Origin: Nocardia anaemiae NBRC 100462
Lineage (GTDB): Bacteria > Actinomycetota > Actinomycetes > Mycobacteriales > Mycobacteriaceae
NCBI RefSeq assembly: GCF_001612725.1
Contig: NZ_BDAZ01000046.1
Span: 62,001-126,000 of the forward strand
Length of the DNA stretch: 64,000 nt
Direction of reading: 5' to 3'
Shown here one piece after another: positions 46,896 through 55,498 of this stretch. The notes below the pieces were generated by a model. That model was not told the origin of the DNA and did not search any database. It was given only the letters and a program-made list of their open reading frames with translations. Each line of letters starts with the position of its first letter. Position 1 is the first letter of the stretch. A program made the translations under genes and the position numbers.

Positions 46896-47512
46896 GCGGG
46901 CGCACCGCCGTGCTGTTCGATTTCGGCGGCGTGCTCACCACCGCCGTACTCGCCGCCTTCGCCGAGTTCGGCGCGGAGCTCGGCGACCCACGGCTACCGC
47001 TGCGGCTGCTCGCGCGCGATCCGGAAAGCAGTGCGCTGCTGGTGGATCACGAGGAGGGGCGCATCGGTCAGCGTGAATTCGAGGTCGGGTTCGCGCGGCG
47101 GCTGCGCGCGCACGGGGTCGATATTGCCGATGAGGGCCTTGTCGATCGCATCCAGTCCCGGCTGCTTCCCGATCCGGAGATGATCGAGCTGGTGGCAGGT
47201 GTCCGCGCGGCGGGCTATCGCGTCGGTCTGCTGTCGAATTCGCTCGGCGACGACTGCTACGCGGGCTTCGACCTACCGGCAATGTTCGACGCGGTGACCA
47301 TCTCCGCGGAGATCGGCACCCGCAAACCCTCGCGCCGGGCCTATCTCGTCGGCTGCGAACGGCTCGGTGTCGCGCCCGAGCAGACCATCATGGTCGATGA
47401 CCTCGAACAGAACATCACCGCGGCCGAACTGCTCGGACTCGGCGGCATCGTGCACCGCGACGCGGCGTCGACGGCCGCCCTGCTGTGGCCCGCACTACAA
47501 GCCCCCAGCTGA
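46892..47512 (+). CDS. HAD-superfamily hydrolase (ACAD10 HAD-domain-like)
   Basis: This 206-residue HAD protein has the nucleophile motif FDFGGVL (Asp10), motif II LLSNS, the Lys in TRKPSRRAYL and motif IV MVDDLEQN. The residue two after the nucleophile is Gly instead of the usual Asp, as in EPHX2- and YihX-like groups that include atypical phosphatases. It lies directly upstream of an acyl-CoA dehydrogenase and an APH kinase; in human ACAD10 the same three domains are fused. It might remove phosphate from misphosphorylated intermediates. This is inference from context. Confidence 0.85.
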   Translation: MSGRTAVLFDFGGVLTTAVLAAFAEFGAELGDPRLPLRLLARDPESSALLVDHEEGRIGQREFEVGFARRLRAHGVDIADEGLVDRIQSRLLPDPEMIELVAGVRAAGYRVGLLSNSLGDDCYAGFDLPAMFDAVTISAEIGTRKPSRRAYLVGCERLGVAPEQTIMVDDLEQNITAAELLGLGGIVHRDAASTAALLWPALQAPS

Positions 47513-47570
47513 CCCACCCACCTTGCGGCGCAGTCTTTTTCGACCGCCCGCACCAACGATCGGAGCCTCG

Positions 47571-48788
47571 ATGGACCTGTTCGGCACGTCCGAGCGCAGC
47601 CAACGGTATCAACGCGATCTGCGCGCCTTCATGGACGAATGCGTATACCCGGCCGAGTCGGAATACGAAAAGCAGATGGCGGCATCCGGCGATCCGCACC
47701 ACCATCCGCAGATCGTCGAGGACCTCAAGACCGAGGCCCGCGCCCGCGGTCTGTGGAATCTGTTCCATCCGCATCCCGAATGGGGTCCGGGCCTGACCAA
47801 TCTGGAATACGCCCCGCTGGCCGAGATCATGGGCCGCAGCCCGCATCTGGCACCGGAAGCGTGCAACTGTTCGGCGCCCGACACCGGCAATATGGAGGTG
47901 TTCACCCTCTTCGGCACCGAGGAGCACAAGGAGCGCTGGCTGGAACCGCTGCTGAACGGCACCATTCGCTCCGCCTTCGCCATGACCGAGCCCGCCGTCG
48001 CCAGCTCCGACGCCACCAATATCCAGCTGAGCATGACGCGCGACGGCGACCACTATGTGCTGAATGGCCGGAAGTGGTTCGCCTCCAACGCATTGCACAA
48101 GAACTGCAAGGTGCTCATCGTGATGGGCAAGACCGATCCGGACGCACCCAAGCATCGCCAGCAGTCGATGATGGTCGTGCCCATCGACGCGCCCGGTGTC
48201 ACGGTCATGCGCAATCTGCCGGTCTTCGGATACGCCGACCGTGAGGGCCACGCCGAGATCGATTTCACCGACGTGCGGGTTCCGGTCACCGATGTATTGA
48301 AGGGCGAGGGTGAGGGTTTCGCGATCAGCCAGGCCCGACTCGGCCCTGGCCGAATCCACCACTGCATGCGCGCCATCGGCATGGCCGAACGCGCGCTGGA
48401 GCTGATGTGCGCACGCGCCGAATCACGAATCACCTTCGGGCAGAAGCTGAGTGAGCGCGCCAATATCCAGGACTGGATCGCCGAGGCCCGCATCGATATC
48501 GAGCAGGCGCGGCTGCTGACGCTCAAGGCCGCCTGGATGATGGATACCGTCGGCAATAAGGCGGCCCAGGTCGAGATCGCCGCGATCAAGATCGCCGCAC
48601 CGGAGATGGCGCTGCGGATCGTGGACCGCGCCATCCAGGTGCACGGCGGCGCCGGTGTCACCGACGATTTCCCGCTCGCCAGCATGTACGCACACCTGCG
48701 CACCTTGCGTCTGGCCGACGGACCGGACGAAGTACACAAACGAGCCATCGCGCGCGCCGAACTCGGTAAGTTCAGGGCCGGGGCGTAG
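47571..48788 (+). CDS. acyl-CoA dehydrogenase, ACAD10/11 (LvaC/FadE36) type
   Basis: This 405-residue flavoprotein has the standard acyl-CoA dehydrogenase fold: AFAMTEPAVASSDATNI for FAD/substrate, RKWFASNA, and the C-terminal VHGGAGVTDDFPLASMY. The end LRLADGPDEVHKRAIARAELG is a pattern I associate with ACAD10/ACAD11 and relatives, which work on 4-phosphoacyl-CoAs and release phosphate to give a 2-enoyl-CoA. The ATG at 47571 begins the conserved N-terminus. It is followed 22 bases later by the kinase that would make its substrate. Confidence 0.92.
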   Translation: MDLFGTSERSQRYQRDLRAFMDECVYPAESEYEKQMAASGDPHHHPQIVEDLKTEARARGLWNLFHPHPEWGPGLTNLEYAPLAEIMGRSPHLAPEACNCSAPDTGNMEVFTLFGTEEHKERWLEPLLNGTIRSAFAMTEPAVASSDATNIQLSMTRDGDHYVLNGRKWFASNALHKNCKVLIVMGKTDPDAPKHRQQSMMVVPIDAPGVTVMRNLPVFGYADREGHAEIDFTDVRVPVTDVLKGEGEGFAISQARLGPGRIHHCMRAIGMAERALELMCARAESRITFGQKLSERANIQDWIAEARIDIEQARLLTLKAAWMMDTVGNKAAQVEIAAIKIAAPEMALRIVDRAIQVHGGAGVTDDFPLASMYAHLRTLRLADGPDEVHKRAIARAELGKFRAGA

Positions 48789-48810
48789 GCGTAGGGACGG
48801 ACAGGAACGA

Positions 48811-49866
48811 ATGCAGACAAGTAACGGGCTCATTCAGCCCACCGCGGACGCGACCGGCTTCGATATCGATGCGGCCGCGTTCGCGGACTGGGTGTCCTCG
48901 CTCGGTTCGACGTGTACTACTCCGGTGCGGGCCGAACGCGTGGGGATCGGCCAGTCCAACCTGACCTTCCTGATCACCGATGCGGACGGGCGGCGTTGGG
49001 TGTTGCGCCGCCCGCCGCTCGGCCACCTGCTGGCGTCCGCGCATGATGTGGCGCGGGAGGCTCGCGTCATGGCGGCGCTCGCGCCGACCGATGTCCCGGT
49101 GCCGCGGGTCCACGATGTCCGGCAGGAGGGCGAAATCTCGCTCGTGCTGATGGAATTCGTCGACGGACTGGTCATCGACGGGGTCGAGACCGCCGATGGA
49201 CTCAGCGCCGACCTGCGTCGCAGCGCCGGGCTGTCACTGGTGCGGACGCTGGCCGAGATCCACGCCGTCGATTTGGAAGCCACCGAGCTGACCGACCTGG
49301 CCAGTCACAAGCCGTATGCGCAGCGACAGCTCAAACGATGGTCGGCACAGTGGGAGAAATCGAAGACGCGGGACCTGCCGCTGCTGGACCGCCTCACCGA
49401 ACGGCTCCGCGCCGCTGTTCCCGAACAGCGCGAACTCGCGCTCGTGCACGGCGATTACAACCTGCGCAATGTGATCACCACACCCGAGACGGGTGCGATC
49501 GCCGCCGTACTCGACTGGGAGCTGTGCACCCTCGGCGATCCGCTGGCCGATATCGGCAGTCTGCTCGCCTACTGGCCGATGCCCGGCGAAGCCGCCATTC
49601 CCGGCACGGAAATGTGCATGCTGCCGGGTTTTCCGTCCCGCGCCGAACTGGTCGAGGAATATCTCGCGATCACCGGACGCGATCGGCAGGCACTCGGGTT
49701 CTGGCACGCACTCGGTCTGTGGAAACTGGCGGTCATTGCCGAGGGTGTGTACCGCCGCGGGCTCGACGACCCGCGCAACCGCGCCGCGGCGGGCATTCCG
49801 ACTACCGATCTGGTCGACGAACTCACCAGGACCGCCGATCGCATCGCCACCGAAGCCGGGTTCTGA
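48811..49866 (+). CDS. APH-family kinase, ACAD11/LvaA-like (4-hydroxyacyl-CoA kinase candidate)
   Basis: This 351-residue aminoglycoside-phosphotransferase-fold protein has the catalytic loop LVHGDYNLRN (Asp in HGD, Asn) and the metal-binding segment VLDWELCTLGDPLADIGSLL. Both are shared with the kinase domain of ACAD10/11 and with LvaA of the levulinic acid pathway, rather than with antibiotic-resistance enzymes. It would phosphorylate the 4-hydroxyl of a hydroxyacyl-CoA for the neighbouring acyl-CoA dehydrogenase. It is the last gene of the operon and is followed by a terminator. Confidence 0.9.
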   Translation: MQTSNGLIQPTADATGFDIDAAAFADWVSSLGSTCTTPVRAERVGIGQSNLTFLITDADGRRWVLRRPPLGHLLASAHDVAREARVMAALAPTDVPVPRVHDVRQEGEISLVLMEFVDGLVIDGVETADGLSADLRRSAGLSLVRTLAEIHAVDLEATELTDLASHKPYAQRQLKRWSAQWEKSKTRDLPLLDRLTERLRAAVPEQRELALVHGDYNLRNVITTPETGAIAAVLDWELCTLGDPLADIGSLLAYWPMPGEAAIPGTEMCMLPGFPSRAELVEEYLAITGRDRQALGFWHALGLWKLAVIAEGVYRRGLDDPRNRAAAGIPTTDLVDELTRTADRIATEAGF

Positions 49867-49870
49867 GACA

Positions 49871-49912
49871 AAACGGCCTGTCTCCCGATACTGCCATGGA
49901 GACAGGCCGTTT
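49871..49912 (+). terminator. terminator of the MDR-SDR-HAD-ACAD-APH operon
   Basis: Two exact 15-base arms (AAACGGCCTGTCTCC and its complement) enclose a 12-base loop, starting five bases after the kinase stop codon and ending in TTT. Confidence 0.85.
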
Positions 49913-49930
49913 CGCGCATTCGCTCGAACG

Positions 49931-49967
49931 AAATAACCGCCGGATACACAATGTCCGGCGGCTATTT
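49931..49967 (-). terminator. terminator of the leftward SDR/MDR/SDR/MaoC operon
   Basis: A 13-bp hairpin with one mismatch (AAATA.CCGCCGGA arm, A+T-rich base) lies just after the MaoC stop on the minus strand and ends in TTATTT. Confidence 0.8.
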
Positions 49968-49970
49968 CTC

Positions 49971-50423
49971 TCAGGGCACGAGCACCGACAGCGCTTCGGC
50001 GATACAGGCGGGCTTGTCGCCACCTTCGCGTTCTATGGTCACCAGAGCCGTCACCTGGACCCCCGCTTTGGTCGGCTCGAGCTTGACCAGTTCAACTCCC
50101 GCGCGCACGCGACTACCCGATGGCACCGGCGACGGGAAGCGAACCTTGTTGCTGCCGTAGTTGATTCCCATCTTCAGCCCGTCGACGCGATACACCTGCG
50201 AGACCAGCAGCGGCAATAGCGACAGGGTCAGATAGCCGTGGGCGATCGTCGTACCGAACGGTCCCTGCGCGGCCCGCTCCGGATCGACGTGAATCCACTG
50301 CCGGTCACCGGTCGCCTCGGCGAACAGATCGATCTGTTCCTGGGTTACGGTGTGCCACTCGCTGTAGCCGAGATGGGTGCCGACGGCCTGCTCGAGTTCG
50401 CCGATTCCATTGAATACCTTCAT
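49971..50423 (-). CDS. MaoC-like (R)-specific enoyl-CoA hydratase
   Basis: This 150-residue hot-dog-fold protein would hydrate a 2-enoyl-CoA to a 3-hydroxyacyl-CoA. The catalytic hydratase motif is seen in FAEATGDRQWIHVDPERAAQGPFGTTIAHGYLTLSLL, with the Asp-His pair (DxxxxH) near residues 39-44. Length and start (ATG at 50423, MKVFNGIGELEQAVG) match NodN/MaoC proteins. It is the last gene of the four-gene leftward operon under operator B. Confidence 0.9.
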   Translation of the reverse strand: MKVFNGIGELEQAVGTHLGYSEWHTVTQEQIDLFAEATGDRQWIHVDPERAAQGPFGTTIAHGYLTLSLLPLLVSQVYRVDGLKMGINYGSNKVRFPSPVPSGSRVRAGVELVKLEPTKAGVQVTALVTIEREGGDKPACIAEALSVLVP

Positions 50424-50433
50424 TGTTCGCGCC

Positions 50434-51195
50434 TCAGACCGTCGGCGCACCGGCGACGTAGAGCACCTGTCCGGTGACATAGGACGCGCCCTCGCTGACG
50501 AAGAACGACACCGTGTGCGCGATATCCTCGGGCTTGCCGACACGTCCCACCGGAATCCGCGCTACCAGGGTCTTGCTGAACTCCTCGAACGGAACACCCA
50601 TGCGCTCGGCGGTTGCGACGGTCATCTCGGTTTCGATGAATCCCGGCGCGACCGCGTTCACCGTCACGCCGAATTTGCCGAGTTCGATCGCCAGAGTCTT
50701 GGTGAATCCCTGCAATCCGGCCTTGGCCGCGGCGTAGTTGGCCTGGCCGCGATTGCCGAGCGCCGAGGTGCTGGAGAGATTGACGATGCGGCCCCAGCCC
50801 GCGTCGGTCATGTACTTCTGCGCCGCGCGGCTCATCAGGAAGGATCCGCGCAGGTGCACGCCCATGACCGCGTCCCAGTCGTCGACACTCATCTTGTACA
50901 GCATGTTGTCGCGGATGATGCCCGCATTGTTCACCAGGACGGTCGGCGCGCCCAGTTCGGCGGCGACCCGCTCGACCGCCGAGGCCACGGCCTGTTCGTC
51001 GGCGACGTTGGCACCCACCGCGAGCGCCCGGCCACCGGCCGATTCGATCTCGGCGACAACGGTTTTGCAGGCCTGCTCGTCGAGATCCAGGACGGCGACC
51101 GCGAATCCGTCCGCCGCCAGCCGCTTGGCGACGGACGCACCGATTCCGCGCGCCGCGCCGGTCACGATGGCGGTACGGGTTGTCTCACTGCTCAT
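50434..51195 (-). CDS. short-chain dehydrogenase, FabG-like
   Basis: This 253-residue SDR has TGAARGIGASVA (cofactor), NNAGIIRDNML, and the catalytic triad in LSSTSALGNRGQANYAAAKAGLQGFT. The overall match is close to 3-ketoacyl reductase/3-hydroxyacyl-CoA dehydrogenase (FabG) types, so it could oxidise the 3-hydroxyacyl-CoA made by the MaoC protein encoded next to it. Ten bases separate the two genes. Confidence 0.9.
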   Translation of the reverse strand: MSSETTRTAIVTGAARGIGASVAKRLAADGFAVAVLDLDEQACKTVVAEIESAGGRALAVGANVADEQAVASAVERVAAELGAPTVLVNNAGIIRDNMLYKMSVDDWDAVMGVHLRGSFLMSRAAQKYMTDAGWGRIVNLSSTSALGNRGQANYAAAKAGLQGFTKTLAIELGKFGVTVNAVAPGFIETEMTVATAERMGVPFEEFSKTLVARIPVGRVGKPEDIAHTVSFFVSEGASYVTGQVLYVAGAPTV

Positions 51196-51229
51196 TACGG
51201 TTCTCCTTGTCGAATTCGATTGGCACCGT

Positions 51230-52213
51230 TCATGGTTCGAAGACCACACGGCCGACGGTCTTGCCGTCGGCGAGGCGCTGCAGTCCGTGAGCCACGCTAT
51301 CCAGTGGCAGCCGCTCGCCGATCAGGGGTTTCACCGAACCCCGCTCGGCCAGCCCGGTCAACTCCAGATGGCAGTCGCGTACCGCCTGTGGGTCCTTGGC
51401 GCGGTACAGGCCCCAGTGCAGGCCGAGGATCGAATAGTTCTTCACCAGTGCGTGATTCAGCGCGGCGGACTGGATCTGCCCGCCCGCGAAACCGACGACC
51501 AGGATGCGTCCCTCGAAGGCGACGCACTTGGTGGACCGCTGATACACCTCACCGCCGACCGGGTCGTACACCACGTCCGCACCGCGACCGTCGGTCGCGT
51601 CCCGCACGACCGAGACGAAATCCGTTGCGCTGCGATCCACCACGATGTCGGCACCGAGTGCCCGTGCGACCTCGGCCTTGGCCGCGCTGCCGACCACCCC
51701 GATCACCCGGGCTCCGGCCGCCTTACCCAATTGCACTGCCGCGCTGCCGACGCCACCGGCCGCCGCATGGACCAGCAGCGTCTCCCCCGCCCGCAGACCA
51801 GCGCGCCGATGCAGTCCGAACCAGCCCGTCTGGTAGCCGATGAAGAGCGAGGCGGCCTCGGCGTCGTCGAGCGAGGCGGGAGCGGGAAAGACATCAGCGG
51901 CGTCCATGACCGCCAGTTCCGCGAACCCGCCCCAGGGCAGCGCCGTACTGCCGAGCACCCGATCGCCGATCGCGATGCCGTCGACGTCGGCGCCGACCGC
52001 GACCACCTCGCCGCACAGTTCCACCCCGGGGGTGAACGGGAGTTCCGGCTTGATCTGGTACTCGCCCCGGCACATCAGCACGTCCGGGAAGTTCGCGGCC
52101 GCGGTGCGGGTCCGCACCACCACCTGGCCCGGACCCGGCTCGGGCTCTGCCAGTTCGACCAGTCGCAATACCTGCGCCGGTTCGCCCAATTCCGTTACCC
52201 GCCAAGCCTTCAC
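51230..52213 (-). CDS. MDR-family NADPH:quinone/enoyl reductase
   Basis: This 327-residue zinc-free medium-chain reductase has the Rossmann motif LLVHAAAGGVGSAAVQL near residue 140 and the quinone-reductase N-terminus AAANFPDVLMCRGEYQIKPELPFTPG. It begins at a GTG at 52213, overlapping the stop of the SDR gene by four bases, and the next SDR follows 34 bases after its end. It probably reduces an unsaturated thioester or ketone in the pathway. Confidence 0.88.
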   Translation of the reverse strand: MKAWRVTELGEPAQVLRLVELAEPEPGPGQVVVRTRTAAANFPDVLMCRGEYQIKPELPFTPGVELCGEVVAVGADVDGIAIGDRVLGSTALPWGGFAELAVMDAADVFPAPASLDDAEAASLFIGYQTGWFGLHRRAGLRAGETLLVHAAAGGVGSAAVQLGKAAGARVIGVVGSAAKAEVARALGADIVVDRSATDFVSVVRDATDGRGADVVYDPVGGEVYQRSTKCVAFEGRILVVGFAGGQIQSAALNHALVKNYSILGLHWGLYRAKDPQAVRDCHLELTGLAERGSVKPLIGERLPLDSVAHGLQRLADGKTVGRVVFEP

Positions 52214-52965
52214 GCCACGCCTCCAGTCAGGGTGACACCGCCGTCGACAACGATCAGCTGGCCGGTCAACCACGCCGCGTCCTCGGAGAGCAGGAAGGCG
52301 GCGACACTGCCGATGTCTTCGGGTACGCCGAGACGCTTGAGCGGATAGGCCGAGGCGACCTGCTCCTCGCGACCGTCATAGAGTGCGGTGGCGAATTGGG
52401 TCTTGACCACAGCGGGCGCGATCGCGTTCACCCGGATCGACGGGCCGAGTTCGACCGCGAGTTCCTGGGTGATGTGCACCAGCATCGCCTTGGTCGCCCC
52501 GTAGAACCCGATGCCGGGCGCGGGCTTGATTCCGGCCACCGACGCGACATTGACCACCGAGCCACCGTGCTCGCCCAGCCATGCCTTGTGCGTCTGCTGC
52601 ACCCAGGAGATCGCCGCGAGGCAGTTCACCTCGAAGACTTTACGGGCCGCGGCCAAGTCGAGCTCGACCATCGGCCCGTATACCGGGTTGATACCGGCAT
52701 TGTTGACCAGGAAGTCGACCGAACCGAAGGTCGCCAGCGTGCGCTCGATGGCCTCGGTCTGATGTTCGACGTCATCGGCTCGTCCCGCGACGGCGATGGC
52801 GTGCTCGGGTCCGCCGAGTTCGGCGACCACCGCGTCCAGCGCGTCCTGTTTGCGGGCGGTCACACAGACCCGCGCACCGTCGGCAACCAGCCGCTGCGCG
52901 ATGGCCAGCCCGATACCGCGGCTGGCTCCGGTGACAATCGCCGTCTTTCCGTCGAAACGACCCAT
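52210..52965 (-). CDS. short-chain dehydrogenase/reductase
   Basis: This 251-residue SDR has TGASRGIGLAIA (cofactor), NNAGINPVYGP, and the catalytic Ser-Tyr-Lys in VASVAGIKPAPGIGFYGATKAM. The start is the ATG at 52965, with AGGAGAGG upstream. It is the first gene of the leftward operon and follows operator B by 51 bases. Its role is probably that of LvaD-like SDRs, interconverting 4-keto and 4-hydroxy acyl compounds, or a 3-hydroxyacyl step. This cannot be told from sequence. Confidence 0.88.
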   Translation of the reverse strand: MGRFDGKTAIVTGASRGIGLAIAQRLVADGARVCVTARKQDALDAVVAELGGPEHAIAVAGRADDVEHQTEAIERTLATFGSVDFLVNNAGINPVYGPMVELDLAAARKVFEVNCLAAISWVQQTHKAWLGEHGGSVVNVASVAGIKPAPGIGFYGATKAMLVHITQELAVELGPSIRVNAIAPAVVKTQFATALYDGREEQVASAYPLKRLGVPEDIGSVAAFLLSEDAAWLTGQLIVVDGGVTLTGGVA

Positions 52966-53015
52966 TACGTAAGCCTCTCCTGATGCCCGACCTGCGTGAC
53001 CCAGACTCACCGAAC

Positions 53016-53037
53016 TTGATTCCGACGTCAAGTTCAA
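53016..53037. promoter_or_regulatory. TetR-type operator B (22-bp palindrome, centre GACGTC)
   Basis: TTGATTCC and AGTTCAA-type arms surround GACGTC. It lies 51 bases before the leftward SDR-MDR-SDR-MaoC operon. Confidence 0.75.
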
Positions 53038-53113
53038 GTGAGCTCGCACGTCACGTGATACGGGTCACATGAATGATCGGCGCACATCGACCGGACGCGT
53101 GGCCGAGGTTCGG

Positions 53114-53755
53114 TCAGTGAGCTTCTTTCAACTGAAGGGCGTTGAACCACAACTGATTCAGCGTTTTCACCAGCTTTTCGAAGGACACCTTCCGCCCCTC
53201 GACGAAGACGAAATACGCCATCCGGCTCACCATGCTCGACAGGGCCAGCGAGGTGACCTCGGCATCCAACTCGGCGTCCACCAGGCCACGGTCCTGCAGA
53301 TTCCGGATCATTTCGGCGTTGCGCTCGACGAATGCCAGTGCGCGTTCGAACCGCAGCACCCGGAAGTTCTCGTCGATCTTCGACACCTGCTCGAGCACGG
53401 CCATCAGCCGCGCATTGCGCCGATACGAGAGCAGATATTCGCGATTCGCGGCGGCGATCAGTTCGCGCGGGTCGTCGATGCCGACCCGCTCCCGGATGTG
53501 CGGGTGCAGCATTTCCTCGCGCACCTGCTCGACGACCGCGGTGAAGATCTCTTCCTTGCTGTCGAAATAGGTATAGAAGGACCCGGAGGCGACCCCGGCG
53601 GCCTTGGAGATATCACTGATCCTGGCATCGAGGAAGCCGTCGCGTTCGAACACCTCACGCGCCGCGGTCACCAGCGCGGACCTGGTGCGCATGCCACGCT
53701 TACTCCGTGGGGGCACCCGACCGGGCTGGTCCTCGGTGGCTTCCTGGGCGTTCAC
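53114..53755 (-). CDS. TetR-family regulator of the catabolic regulon
   Basis: This 213-residue repressor has a TetR DNA-binding domain (RSALVTAAREVFERDGFLDARISDISKAAGVASGSFYTYFDSKEEIF, about residues 26-71) and a helical ligand domain. The C-terminus falls in SFEKLVKTLNQLWFNALQLKEAH. The frame is open for another 1.6 kb upstream, antisense to fadD, but that part is a shadow. I choose the GTG at 53755, although its ribosome binding site is poor. It stands between operator D and operator B, at the centre of the regulon, and probably binds an acyl-CoA or lactone intermediate as inducer. Confidence 0.88.
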   Translation of the reverse strand: MNAQEATEDQPGRVPPRSKRGMRTRSALVTAAREVFERDGFLDARISDISKAAGVASGSFYTYFDSKEEIFTAVVEQVREEMLHPHIRERVGIDDPRELIAAANREYLLSYRRNARLMAVLEQVSKIDENFRVLRFERALAFVERNAEMIRNLQDRGLVDAELDAEVTSLALSSMVSRMAYFVFVEGRKVSFEKLVKTLNQLWFNALQLKEAH

Positions 53756-53956
53756 TGCCTCACTCGCTGTCGTCCGGCTCGCTGACGTGGTGGATCGTAA
53801 CAGCGCGCGCCGCTCCCGCGACCCCACGACGCCGCTGGGGCAACCAGGATCGGCACAGCATCTATTGAACATGACGCCAAATTCAAGTAGCCTCCGACGC
53901 ACTGACGTGGCCTGGGTCACATCAGATCTCCTCCACTCATGAATCTGGAGCAAGCC
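53756..53956. promoter_or_regulatory. divergent promoter region tetR / fadD, with operator D
   Basis: 200 bases separate the two genes. Operator D (53865-53886) sits in the middle and could control both directions. Confidence 0.6.
53865..53886. promoter_or_regulatory. TetR-type operator D (22-bp palindrome, centre GACGCC)
   Basis: TTGAAC and ATTCAA ends flank the centre. It is 70 bases before the fadD start and 109 bases before the tetR start, allowing control of fadD and autoregulation. Confidence 0.7.
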
Positions 53957-55498
53957 ATGCCTGCGAATCCGGCTTCCCCGACCACATCGGATCAGCTGAC
54001 GAATGTCGCCGACCGATGCTGGCAGCACGCCGCCGAACGCCCCGAAGCCACCGCGCTGCTCACCGCGGACACTCAGCTGTCCTACGGCGAACTGGCCAGG
54101 CGCAGTGCGGCTTACGGCGGCCTGCTCCGCGAATCCGGTGTCACCGCGGGCGACCGCGTGCTGCTGGTCGCGCCCACCGTCGCCGAATTCGTCATCGCAT
54201 ATCTCGGCGCGCAGCTCATCGGCGCCATCGCCATCACCATGAACACCATGGCCACCGCGCCCGAAATCGGTTATGTACTGGATGATTCCGGCGCGCGTAC
54301 CGTGATCGTCTGGCACAGTGCGCAGCAGGCCGCACGGGAAGCGGCCGCCGAACGGAAGCTGCCGTTGCTCGTACTCGCACCGGGCGCGCATGCCGAGCCG
54401 ACGCAACCCGTGACCGAACCGGTGCGCCGCCGCGCCGACGACACCGCGGTGCTGCTCTACACCTCCGGCACCACCGGCAAACCGAAGGGCGTCGAACTCA
54501 CCGTCGCCAATCTGACCGAGACCGCTCGGATCTTCACCGATCAGCTGCGGCTCGGCCCGGACGATCGCTTCGGCACCGGACTTCCGCTGTTCCACGTCTA
54601 CGGGCAGGCGGTGTGCCTGCTCACCGCACTGCATGCGGGCGCATCCTTCGCCATGGTGACGCCCTTCGAACCGCGGGCGATGATCGCGATGATCCGCGAT
54701 CGGCAACTCACCCACGTCGCCGGTGTGCCGACTATGTGGAACGCCATGCTGCACGCGGCCGGTGACTACGGCGCTGCGGATTTCGCGAGTCTGCGGCTCG
54801 CCGCTTCCGGCGGGGCATCGCTGCCCGGTGAGGTGATCCGGGCCTTCTCGGATCGCTTCGGCTGCACCATTCTCGAGGGCTACGGTCTCACCGAATCCAC
54901 CGGTGCGGCGACCTACAACCCGCTGGACCGCGAACAGCGGGTGGGATCGGTCGGCGCCGCGCTGCCGGGAACGTCGATCGAGGTGCGCGATCCCGATGGC
55001 AACGTGCTGCCCGCCGATACCGTCGGCGAGATCTTCCTGCGCGGCCCGAGCATTATGAAGGGGTACTGGAACCGGCCGGATGCCACCGCCGCCGATTTGT
55101 CCGACGGCTGGTTGAAGAGCGGCGATCTGGGCCGGGTGGATGCCGACGGCTACGTCTACATCGTCGACCGCGCAAAGGATCTCATCATTCGCGGCGGATA
55201 CAACGTCTACCCGCGCGAGGTCGAGGAAGTGCTGTACCAGCATCCCGACATCGTCGAAGTGGCGGTCGTCGGTATTCCGGACGACCACTACGGCGAGGAG
55301 GTCGGCGCGGTCGTCGCCGCCACACCCGGGGTCGAACTCGATGCGGCGGATCTGCGGGTCTGGGCCAAGGAGCGGCTCTCCGCGTACAAGGTGCCGCATC
55401 GCTTCGCCTTCACCGACCAGCTACCCAAGGGCGCCACCGGCAAGATCCTCAAACGCGCTCTCGATCCGAACCTCTTCACAGACAAGGCAAGCCGATGA
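53957..55498 (+). CDS. fatty acid-CoA ligase, FadD type
   Basis: This 513-residue adenylate-forming enzyme activates a carboxylic acid to its CoA thioester. The AMP-binding motif LLYTSGTTGKPKGVE (about residue 178), the GYGLTESTG motif and the C-terminal GDLGRVDADGYVYIVDRAKDLIIRGG with the final lysine in KGATGKILKR are all present. The ATG at 53957 with GGAG eight bases upstream is preferred over the ATG at 53939. It could load 4-hydroxy acids onto CoA before phosphorylation, as LvaE does with levulinate. The gene overlaps the lactonase gene by four bases. Confidence 0.92.
   Translation: MPANPASPTTSDQLTNVADRCWQHAAERPEATALLTADTQLSYGELARRSAAYGGLLRESGVTAGDRVLLVAPTVAEFVIAYLGAQLIGAIAITMNTMATAPEIGYVLDDSGARTVIVWHSAQQAAREAAAERKLPLLVLAPGAHAEPTQPVTEPVRRRADDTAVLLYTSGTTGKPKGVELTVANLTETARIFTDQLRLGPDDRFGTGLPLFHVYGQAVCLLTALHAGASFAMVTPFEPRAMIAMIRDRQLTHVAGVPTMWNAMLHAAGDYGAADFASLRLAASGGASLPGEVIRAFSDRFGCTILEGYGLTESTGAATYNPLDREQRVGSVGAALPGTSIEVRDPDGNVLPADTVGEIFLRGPSIMKGYWNRPDATAADLSDGWLKSGDLGRVDADGYVYIVDRAKDLIIRGGYNVYPREVEEVLYQHPDIVEVAVVGIPDDHYGEEVGAVVAATPGVELDAADLRVWAKERLSAYKVPHRFAFTDQLPKGATGKILKRALDPNLFTDKASR

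Noticed and set aside
48811..49866. Aminoglycoside resistance gene
   Set aside because: The APH-fold protein has the ACAD11/LvaA-type DWELCTLGDPLADIG segment and sits in a fatty-acid operon, so antibiotic phosphorylation is unlikely.
53756..55399. Extension of the TetR reading frame to a 761-codon protein
   Set aside because: The extra 548 codons are antisense to the acyl-CoA ligase and cover the operator; only the last 213 codons look like TetR.
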